Shown: positions 1 to 5,857 of the stretch, in pieces
Numbering within the stretch: position 1 is the stretch's first letter
How the letters are laid out: each line of letters begins with the position of its first letter
Assembly: GCA_018667205.1 (NCBI GenBank)
Contig: JABIVN010000537.1
Coordinates: 1 to 8,712, forward strand
Direction: 5' to 3'
Length of the DNA: 8,712 bases
Source of the DNA: Gammaproteobacteria bacterium
Lineage (GTDB): Bacteria; Pseudomonadota; Gammaproteobacteria; Pseudomonadales; Azotimanducaceae
The notes under the pieces: model-generated
What the model was told of the DNA's origin: nothing
Database searches by the model: none
Seen by the model: the letters and a program-made list of their open reading frames with translations, nothing else
Translations under genes and position numbers: made by a program

Positions 1-461
1 ATCGCAGTCTTTCCTTCAAAACCTGACAGGTGGTAGGAACTGCTGGCATGCGCTATATGGTGCTCTACAGCATCGAATTCGATATCGGCCCAATTGATAC
101 CTAGCTCAACCAGGAGTTCACGAACCTTTTTGACGTTTCTTCGGTAATGCCTGTTGCCATTAAATATCGCATCCAACGCCCGATCCGGTGCGTACCAGTG
201 ACGTTTAGCGTAGTGCCATCTTGCTTTACCAAACAGGCTAATCTTTCCGAAAGGAAATGCGACAACGTCGACGTCCTTAGCTTTTAAGTTAGCTTCCTGC
301 AGAACATAGCGTGCCGCGTGCAGAGGCATGGCGTTCTTTGCGTGTTTTTGACGAGTAAATCGCTCTTCCTCAGCGGCAGCGATAAGCTCACCATCAACGT
401 AAATAGCGGCAGAGGGATCATGTGTCAGCGCACCGGACAAACCAAGAACAACTAGAGACAA
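1..461 (-). CDS. wapO: NodU/CmcH-family carbamoyltransferase, N-terminal part (WapO-like), cut by left window edge
   Basis: This is a partial gene: 153 codons are visible and the rest lies beyond the left edge. The reading opens MSLVVLGLSGALTHDPSAAI, followed by AAAEEERFTRQKHAKNAMP (residues 28-46), the typical opening of the NodU/CmcH/TobZ carbamoyltransferase family. An EHHIAHAS segment (133-140) matches the metal-binding His motif of their Kae1-like domain. These enzymes move a carbamoyl group from carbamoyl phosphate, via carbamoyl-AMP, to a sugar hydroxyl. In Pseudomonas a relative in the same genomic place is credited with carbamoylating core heptose II, so that role is inferred here. 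The start is a TTG at 461-459: an in-frame TGA lies four codons upstream (473-471), no ATG or GTG lies between, and the family alignment begins here. No strong Shine-Dalgarno sequence is seen. The family is certain; the symbol rests on synteny. Confidence 0.85.
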   Translation of the reverse strand, partial: MSLVVLGLSGALTHDPSAAIYVDGELIAAAEEERFTRQKHAKNAMPLHAARYVLQEANLKAKDVDVVAFPFGKISLFGKARWHYAKRHWYAPDRALDAIFNGNRHYRRNVKKVRELLVELGINWADIEFDAVEHHIAHASSSYHLSGFEGKTA

Positions 462-548
462 AGTGAATGCTCAATATGACTTAAGTCGCCCATTCTAGGG
501 AAAGTCCGAGTAAAAGTCCGGTTAACTATCGGCGGAAGCGGTAGAGTT
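462..548. other. 87-base intergenic gap with a short direct repeat and a weak promoter-like pair
   Basis: This is the only gap in the window longer than about 25 bases. Read on the minus strand it separates the double-kinase stop from the carbamoyltransferase TTG start. An 8-base direct repeat, AAAGTCCG on the plus strand, occurs at 501-508 and 513-520 (period 12). On the minus strand TAGAAT (497-492) lies 17 bases from CGGACT (520-515), a good -10 but poor -35 match, so a promoter for the carbamoyltransferase is possible but weakly supported. I see no hairpin followed by a T tract, so no intrinsic terminator. Confidence 0.35.
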
Positions 549-1979
549 TTAGCCTAGAAGGTCAGTGAACCTTTGTTCGACCTGTGGGATAGATTTCCAA
601 TTCCTCATAAATCGGGCGATATCTTTCTTCTTTGCGCGATCTCTATCAGCTTGATTGGCGTGTTCTTTCATAGAATCCAGATCAATGATCACCGGGCCAT
701 TGTTACCGAGCAGAAAATTGCTTGCCTTCAGGTCACCGTGAGAAACCCCTGCGGCTGCCAGTCTTTTTATAATTCTGACGATAGACGCCATTTCCGGAAC
801 CGGGTTTTCCTTCTCTGGCAATACGGTCGCATCAGGCCCTTCGATATACTCCGTGATGAAGTAGGCGCCTCGCCTTAGCGGCCCAAAGCGCTCCTCGATC
901 ATCGCCACCGGCTTAACTGTGCTGATACCAAGAAATTCCAGGCGATTAACATTAGTCCATGAAATCCAGGCCCGACTCTTCCGAAAAGCACGACTGATAC
1001 CATGACCTACCCCTTTGATATTGTAACGTTTCACCACCAGCGGGCCAGATGGACCATTCACCCGGACGACCGTCGCAGAGTTGCCATCTTTTAGCAGCTC
1101 GCCGGATTGCATTCGTTCATCAATTCGGCTTAGAAGCTCTCTCATTGCGGGTGAATCATATTCACGTTCACAGACTGAGAATCGATTGAACGAATGCTCA
1201 CAACTGAACCGGGTACACTCGCGAAACGCTTTGCTAATGTGATCTTTTTTTCGCCCAGATCTTTTGACCTCAATGAGCGCAGACACGCGCAGGTACCTGC
1301 TTTCATCTAAAGGCCAAGCGCGCAGTTGTCGATACTGCTCAAGCGAGGCAACCACAAGATGATCGTAGCATGCGTGAAACTGAGCAAAGAAAAGCGCGAT
1401 GTTTTCCAAGCTTTTGCGCTCGCCCAGAGGGCCCTTTCCATGCCGGGTGACATCTCCGCCATCTATCGTATATATCAGACCCGAACGAAACAGGAAGTTT
1501 TCCGGGTGAATGTCATTTTGCACCACGCCGGCTTCATGCAGCGCAACCAGCGCGGGAACCACGTTGCTGATCAATCGAAGCCGTTGGTCATCATTTTCAG
1601 ATTGTTTCCACACCTCCAACAGATTTTTTGCGTCAGCAATAAATTCAAAGCCGAGCACATGAACCCTCACCGACTCCTTCAAGGTCTGCCATTCAAGCAA
1701 CGCAGTCAACACCCCAGTGTCTTCAATAGCGGCTGCACCCACAGCTTCTCGTTTCGCGTATCGTTTGGAATGACGACCAATAAAGACCTTGACCAGATAC
1801 TGCTGACCATCAACCTCGGCGACCGCAACGATTCTCTTCCGGGGCAGCAGACGAAGAATTTTCTGCACTGTCATCTCAGCTTCTTCGCCGTTTGCTCGGA
1901 TGATCGAAAGAACAAACGGTGCTTCAATGTTCCAACCCGCCTGAACCAGTGAATCTACATCAAATTTGTTCATTTCCAC
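549..1979 (-). CDS. Double kinase-domain protein of the LPS core cluster
   Basis: This 476-residue protein carries two kinase-like folds of the LPS kinase/InaA type. Domain 1 (about 35-245) has a candidate ATP-binding Lys64 in YLVKVF, a catalytic-loop motif QNDIHPENF (154-162; Asp156, Asn161) and an acidic motif IDGGD (Asp173). Domain 2 (about 295-460) has Lys317 in LVVKRYN, HGDLKASNF (414-422; Asp416, Asn421) and IIDLD (Asp433). Both domains keep the acidic residues expected for phosphotransfer, although domain 1 has Gln where the loop His usually sits. A cytoplasmic enzyme phosphorylating core sugars is inferred from the family and neighbours; the substrate is unknown. In Pseudomonas this place holds kinase-like WapQ and a further kinase-like protein, and I cannot assign it firmly to either. 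The GTG start overlaps the upstream stop by one base (TAGTG) and has GAGGGG eight bases upstream. An ATG two codons later (1973) is the alternative. Confidence 0.85.
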   Translation of the reverse strand: MEMNKFDVDSLVQAGWNIEAPFVLSIIRANGEEAEMTVQKILRLLPRKRIVAVAEVDGQQYLVKVFIGRHSKRYAKREAVGAAAIEDTGVLTALLEWQTLKESVRVHVLGFEFIADAKNLLEVWKQSENDDQRLRLISNVVPALVALHEAGVVQNDIHPENFLFRSGLIYTIDGGDVTRHGKGPLGERKSLENIALFFAQFHACYDHLVVASLEQYRQLRAWPLDESRYLRVSALIEVKRSGRKKDHISKAFRECTRFSCEHSFNRFSVCEREYDSPAMRELLSRIDERMQSGELLKDGNSATVVRVNGPSGPLVVKRYNIKGVGHGISRAFRKSRAWISWTNVNRLEFLGISTVKPVAMIEERFGPLRRGAYFITEYIEGPDATVLPEKENPVPEMASIVRIIKRLAAAGVSHGDLKASNFLLGNNGPVIIDLDSMKEHANQADRDRAKKKDIARFMRNWKSIPQVEQRFTDLLG

Positions 1980-2707
1980 TATTCGCGCCCCTCAAAAAAA
2001 CAGAGTACGCGGTAAATCTCCTTCTTGTCATTGGCACTTAATCGAGTTTTCCCCTTGTATGCCAGGTAAAAGCGCAACCGTTCCATTTGGCTTAGCTGCT
2101 TTTTAGCGATTTTATCCAGACACGCTAAATCCTTAATTCTACCCCGAACCAGAAATGGCCAGGGCATCTTTCGCCCAAGTGGGCAATCTATAAAATGGAC
2201 CGTGGGCGCATCTGTTACGTTAACCAAAAGATTACGCCATTTCAGATCGTTGTGAACAAACCTAAAAGCGTGCATTTTCCGAACCGCCCTAGCGAGTCGG
2301 TCAATGATCTGCAAACGCCACTGACGATCAGCCAGCAAGGAATGTCGGTTCTCCGCCAATGTCGCAAGGTCTAAGGTTCCTTCCACTTCTTTGGTAATGA
2401 GCGTGCCGCGATAGCGCTCGCCCATACCCGACTCCCCATAGGCCACCAGGTCGGCCGCGGGTAATCCCATCGCAACGAACGCCTGAAGGTTTTCCCATTC
2501 GGCGCGGGTTCTGCTTCGGCCAATAAACCGCCTGAGCCACCTCCCCCTTCGGGTGTATGTCTTGATGTAGTAGTAGTTATCACCCTTCTGACACCTCACC
2601 AGCCGACTCATCCAGTTACCGTTGATTTCTTCTCCCGGGGCACTCACGGCGGCATGGAGATCGGGAAAAATGTCGCGGACTTCTTCTTTGACAACCCAGG
2701 AAGACAT
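1979..2707 (-). CDS. wapP: LPS core heptose kinase, WapP/WapQ-like
   Basis: This 242-residue protein is a compact kinase fold of the lipopolysaccharide kinase (Kdo/WaaP) family. Visible landmarks are YYYIKTY with candidate ATP-binding Lys49, AEWENL with Glu72 as the likely partner acid, the catalytic loop VHNDLKWRN (151-159; Asp154, Asn159) and the metal-binding motif FIDCP (Asp174). It should act at the cytoplasmic face of the inner membrane, phosphorylating an inner-core heptose with ATP. In Pseudomonas the gene directly after waaP is wapP, and that position is the reason for the symbol; WapQ is the alternative because the two are related. The ATG shares its A with the waaP stop (TGATG), no Shine-Dalgarno sequence is evident, and expression is therefore probably coupled to waaP translation. 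The stop overlaps the double-kinase start by one base. The family is secure; the symbol is less so. Confidence 0.8.
   Translation of the reverse strand: MSSWVVKEEVRDIFPDLHAAVSAPGEEINGNWMSRLVRCQKGDNYYYIKTYTRRGRWLRRFIGRSRTRAEWENLQAFVAMGLPAADLVAYGESGMGERYRGTLITKEVEGTLDLATLAENRHSLLADRQWRLQIIDRLARAVRKMHAFRFVHNDLKWRNLLVNVTDAPTVHFIDCPLGRKMPWPFLVRGRIKDLACLDKIAKKQLSQMERLRFYLAYKGKTRLSANDKKEIYRVLCFFEGRE
1988..1993 (-). promoter_or_regulatory. Ribosome binding site of the double-kinase gene
   Basis: GAGGGG on the minus strand, eight bases before the GTG at 1979-1977 and fourteen before the later ATG at 1973-1971. The spacing favours the GTG start. It lies inside the last codons of the upstream kinase gene. 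Confidence 0.55.
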
Positions 2708-3546
2708 CAGCGCGCCAGTAATCTTGTAACGTTATTTGGCAGCGAATCATGATCCTGGCGCCACAGTTTTATCGCCCGCGCAATAACGTCGTCCCAGAAC
2801 TCAGGATCCGTTACCAACACTTCCCGCAAGGGACTGCCGCTGTATACCCGCACAAAACGCAAGAGGTCCCTTTTGGTAAGATTTTTTTCAAATGCCGAGA
2901 ACAGCAGGCTTCCCAGATCTTTTACGATCCATCGCCTGGGTACATTTTGCCTAATTTGAGCCCTATGGAGGTCAATCAAATGCAGTACGGGCGGTGCACC
3001 TGGGGCGTCGTCTCTATCCTCTACAAGGGGTAGGTCCAGTAAAAAGTGGCATAGATAGAAGTCCCTATGGTTAATGCCAGCCTGGTGCATTTTCCTCGCC
3101 ATGGTGGCTACCTCGGCGATAAGCTTTCGCTTTAAATCAGACTCAGTGGTCTCAAAATCTTCCAGGGTAACTTTAGATTCCAGTGATTCGGTCAGAATAG
3201 CGGACTGCCTGGTAGCTGGGTTCAAACCACGCTCACAGAATAGCACCGGTGTCATAGAGCGGACACCGGCGTTCCTTAAAGCGCACAGCGCCAACCACTC
3301 ATTGCGGGCGCCAAGCACGGGCAGGCGACCCTGCATCAAGTTTTTAAGTATCTCTACCCAGCCGACCCCATGGTGAATTTTCGCAAAATACGCGGCAGTA
3401 CCAATCCGAACCTTAATGGTTCGGCGGTCATCTATCTTGCGAAAGACTTCACCGCGTAATTGATCAACGAGCGTAAACAGGTCTTCATTATCCGTGTCAC
3501 CCTCGAAGTAGTCTTTGAGATGGTCCGAGAGAAAGTTGGTTAGCAT
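2707..3546 (-). CDS. waaP: Lipopolysaccharide core heptose(I) kinase WaaP
   Basis: WaaP phosphorylates heptose I of the LPS inner core with ATP in the cytoplasm before export; in P. aeruginosa the gene is essential. From the chosen ATG the protein has 279 residues, close to the roughly 265-270 usual for the family. The signature catalytic loop GINHRDFYLCHFLL (residues 157-170) is characteristic of WaaP, with catalytic Asp162. LHLIDLHRAQ follows (Asp192 in the DFG-like position), and YFAKIHHGVGWVEI (53-66) carries the candidate ATP-binding Lys56. The reading frame stays open to an ATG at 3600, but those 18 extra codons lie inside the end of the upstream glycosyltransferase and do not resemble the family N-terminus, whereas MLTNFLSDHLKDYF at 3546 does. 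That start follows the glycosyltransferase stop by ten bases. Downstream, the stop overlaps the next kinase by one base (TGATG). Confidence 0.93.
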   Translation of the reverse strand: MLTNFLSDHLKDYFEGDTDNEDLFTLVDQLRGEVFRKIDDRRTIKVRIGTAAYFAKIHHGVGWVEILKNLMQGRLPVLGARNEWLALCALRNAGVRSMTPVLFCERGLNPATRQSAILTESLESKVTLEDFETTESDLKRKLIAEVATMARKMHQAGINHRDFYLCHFLLDLPLVEDRDDAPGAPPVLHLIDLHRAQIRQNVPRRWIVKDLGSLLFSAFEKNLTKRDLLRFVRVYSGSPLREVLVTDPEFWDDVIARAIKLWRQDHDSLPNNVTRLLAR

Positions 3547-3556
3547 GCTGGTCGTT

Positions 3557-3895
3557 TCATTCTGAACAAATATAATCTGCCGCAAGCTTCGGCATATCAT
3601 AAATATCGGCTACCGCCGCGAACGCAATCCCGTTGGCAGACCAGTCGGAATATCCTAGTTTGGTCATCATGCTCTCAAGCATGGCATTGAATGTTTCCTG
3701 CTGAAAGGGCGCAGGTATTAGTCGGCCGGCATCGGCCTGCTCAATGTAGGGCGCATAACCACAGATATCAGTCGCTATCACGGGTAGCCCCGCTACGATC
3801 GCTTCAAGCAACACCGTGCCAGTGTTTTCCACATAGGCCGGATGGACAAGCAAATCTGCCCCCATTAGAAACCGAGGTACATCATCGCGGCCTTT
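3557..3895 (-). pseudogene. C-terminal part of WaaG-like copy 2, cut off by an in-frame amber codon
   Basis: These 112 codons continue in the same frame directly after the TAG at 3898-3896 and end at a TGA (3559-3557) just before waaP. The reading begins KGRDDVPRFLMGADLLVHPA and contains ENTGTVLLE, the EX7E motif of family GT4 glycosyltransferases, then IVAGLPVIATDICGYAPYI. It is the C-terminal nucleotide-sugar-binding half missing from copy 2 in the gene upstream. There is no frameshift: only the one codon separates the halves. An internal ATG lies at 3865, 31 bases past the amber codon, but it has no convincing ribosome binding site, and a half domain of 102 residues should not be active alone. 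It is functional only if the amber codon is read through or is a sequence error; otherwise it is a remnant. Confidence 0.8.
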
Positions 3896-5809
3896 CTATA
3901 TTGTCACTTGACCAGCGAGGCCAAGCTTCAGAGCCATACGACTGAATGCGCTAGGGTTATCCTGGCCAATGGCAATCAGCCGGGTACGATCAAGAATCGC
4001 CTGAGGCAGTGCACTCATCGCGATCAGAATTCGGTCCAAGCCTTTTGTAATAAAACCCGAGCCAATCATCAACAGTAGAATTTCATCATCATCAAGGTCC
4101 ATCTCGCGACGAAAGTCTTCCCTAATATCGACACGGTTAGCAGGCGCTATTCGGTCACGCGCAATACCAGGTGATAGCAGATGGATCCGTTCGGTCCGAG
4201 TACCGTAATATCGCTGGAACAGCGGGACCTGAACCGAAGAGATCATCAGAACCTCAGTCTTCGAGTCTCGGCTGAACACTGATTCTTCAAATTCGGAAAA
4301 CAGCTCATAGCGAGGCGTACGTCGATAAGCCCAACTTCGCTGATGCTGGGCCTTGTCCTCGTAGCAACTATCCGCAGCATAATAAACGTCCAGACCCGGC
4401 ATTTTATTGAATCCTACCAGCCGCTCAACAGCACACTTTTCTAGGTCGGAACAAACCCAGGCGTGATATTTTCTATATCTACTATGGTTAGTCACGGCTG
4501 AAACTGGAACGACAATGACCTCAAACCCGGCTGGTATATCGCCTTCCCACTCCAGGGTATAGATCTTAATATTGAAGCCCCGGGTCTGGGTCTCGAGAGC
4601 GATTCTGAGAAAATCCCTTTGAAGCCCACCGTAAGGAAAATATTTGAACAGGCAAAAAGCGATGGTTTTTCGCAAACTCGCTTCGTTGTTTCGGAGTCCG
4701 ACCTGCTCAATCGTCTGACTTGCATTCTGATGAAGCGAGTAGATACTCGCTGACTCAGCAAACCGTCTACCCTTTTCAACCCAGGCAGACCGGTTCTTGT
4801 CTCGCAACATGCTGCCGAGCTTTTTATTCAGCACTTTTTGCTCAAATGGCATGGGTATCACCGCGCCCATGTCCGAGTCTGTTATGTAGTGAGCATAACC
4901 GCAATTTTCCGTCGTCAGGACAGGTAAGCCCGCCACAACCGCTTCAAGCAATACAATGCCTGCTGCTTCATCCAGCGCAGGCAGGATCAACAGGTCAGCT
5001 GCGAACATAAAATCTGGTATGTCATCTTGACCGGACAGAATCGTAACGTTTTGAGTAATGCCAAGCAAAAAGATTAAATGCTTGAACCGCACAGGGTTAT
5101 CTTCGCCAATTACGAAAAACCTGACTTTCCTACGCTCAACCCGTGGCAGAGCCCTGACAGAATACAAAGCCCGAGCGAGCCCTTTTTTGACGAAGCCCGA
5201 ACCGACCATGAGTAACATCTTTTCGTCGTCATTGAGTCCTAGCTCTGCGCGTTTGACTCGCCTGCGCTGTGCCACATCATCCGGCGCCACACGATCCCGT
5301 GAGATCCCCGGAGGCAGAAACTGTATACGACCCTCCTGCGTCTGGTAATGGCGGTCAAAAAAAGGCTTCTGGACTTTGGAGATCATCAGAATCTGGGTTT
5401 TGCTCGCTCTCCCAAATACTGCTTTTTCGTAACGGGAGAAGTGTCGGTATCTGGGTAACAACCGGTAGATCCAGCTACGCTGGGAATTGGCCTTCTCTTC
5501 GTAACAAGAGTCGGCGGCATAGTAGACATCTAGGCCTGGCATTTTATTAATACCCACCACCACGTCTACCGGATCAAGGCTTAGGTTTTCCTGAACCCAA
5601 TCACTGAATCGCTCATAAAGCGAATGATTGGTGATCGCGCTAACGGGAACGATCATCACATTTACCCCCACCGGAACGTCTCCCTGCCAGCCGAGGGTGT
5701 ACACCCTAATCTGATGACCCTGTTGTTGACAGCTCAGCGCAATCTTCAAAAAGTCTCTCTGCAAGCCGCCGTACGGAAAGTACTTGTACAGGCAAAATGC
5801 CAGCTTCAG
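3557..5809 (-). repeat. Tandem duplication of the WaaG coding unit
   Basis: Copy 1 spans about 5809-4700 and copy 2 about 4669-3557, both in the same frame with a 1140-base offset (380 codons) that holds without a gap from the N-terminal LYKYFPYGG motif to the C-terminus. Protein identity over the first two thirds is about 55% by hand count, highest in the blocks FCL(Y/F)KYFPYGGLQRDF and NKMPGLDVYYAADSCYE. This level of divergence points to an old duplication with both copies kept under selection for a long time, not to a recent assembly duplication. Confidence 0.85.
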
Positions 5810-5857
5810 TCGAGTTTTGCTTCCTTGCTGCGTAACCGCAGTTGTAACGCTTGCCAC
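3896..5857 (-). CDS. waaG: WaaG-like glycosyltransferase (copy 1, complete) fused to truncated copy 2
   Basis: WaaG is a cytoplasmic, membrane-associated GT4 enzyme that transfers the first outer-core hexose (UDP-glucose in E. coli) to heptose II. The reading has 653 residues. Copy 1 (about 17-386) is complete: LAFCLYKYFPYGGLQRDF, NKMPGLDVYYAADSCYEE, GSGFVKKG, and the EX7E motif Glu297-Glu305 in DEAAGIVLLEA. Copy 2 starts near residue 397 with IAFCLFKYFPYGGLQRDF and stops at residue 653, just before its own EX7E region. The copies align with a constant 380-residue offset and no gaps, about 55% identical by hand count. Between them there is a linker of roughly ten residues and no stop codon. 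WaaG proteins are normally single-domain, about 370-380 residues. The start used is GTG at 5857 with GGAG five bases upstream, overlapping waaC by 52 bases. The family alignment would instead begin near 5809, where the codon is CTG. Confidence 0.85.
   Translation of the reverse strand: MASVTTAVTQQGSKTRLKLAFCLYKYFPYGGLQRDFLKIALSCQQQGHQIRVYTLGWQGDVPVGVNVMIVPVSAITNHSLYERFSDWVQENLSLDPVDVVVGINKMPGLDVYYAADSCYEEKANSQRSWIYRLLPRYRHFSRYEKAVFGRASKTQILMISKVQKPFFDRHYQTQEGRIQFLPPGISRDRVAPDDVAQRRRVKRAELGLNDDEKMLLMVGSGFVKKGLARALYSVRALPRVERRKVRFFVIGEDNPVRFKHLIFLLGITQNVTILSGQDDIPDFMFAADLLILPALDEAAGIVLLEAVVAGLPVLTTENCGYAHYITDSDMGAVIPMPFEQKVLNKKLGSMLRDKNRSAWVEKGRRFAESASIYSLHQNASQTIEQVGLRNNEASLRKTIAFCLFKYFPYGGLQRDFLRIALETQTRGFNIKIYTLEWEGDIPAGFEVIVVPVSAVTNHSRYRKYHAWVCSDLEKCAVERLVGFNKMPGLDVYYAADSCYEDKAQHQRSWAYRRTPRYELFSEFEESVFSRDSKTEVLMISSVQVPLFQRYYGTRTERIHLLSPGIARDRIAPANRVDIREDFRREMDLDDDEILLLMIGSGFITKGLDRILIAMSALPQAILDRTRLIAIGQDNPSAFSRMALKLGLAGQVTI

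Noticed and set aside
462..548. Intrinsic terminator after the double kinase
   Set aside because: No stem of useful length followed by a T tract could be found on the minus strand; only three-base pairings such as CCG/CGG around the GTTAAC.
1326..1952. A 208-codon open frame on the plus strand
   Set aside because: It lies wholly opposite the first kinase domain, whose motifs are clear on the minus strand. Its translation shows no recognisable family and it has no context of its own.
1994..2000. T_TTT_TTT slippery run near the end of the small core kinase
   Set aside because: A -1 slip would hit a TGA at once and remove only four residues, so no meaningful alternative product results.
2328..2583. 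Two 70-codon minus-strand frames, one with a Gly-rich stretch
   Set aside because: Both lie in other frames within the small core kinase gene and look like compositional shadows with no start signals or family features.
3547..3600. Longer WaaP start at the ATG at 3600
   Set aside because: The extra 18 codons overlap the end of the WaaG-like copy 2 and do not resemble the WaaP N-terminus; the ATG at 3546 fits family length and follows the upstream stop directly.
3866..3900. A frameshift explaining the split WaaG-like reading frame
   Set aside because: The frames on both sides are the same (3898 to 3865 is a multiple of three codons), and the alignment with copy 1 runs on without a gap through the TAG. 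The break is a nonsense codon, not an indel.
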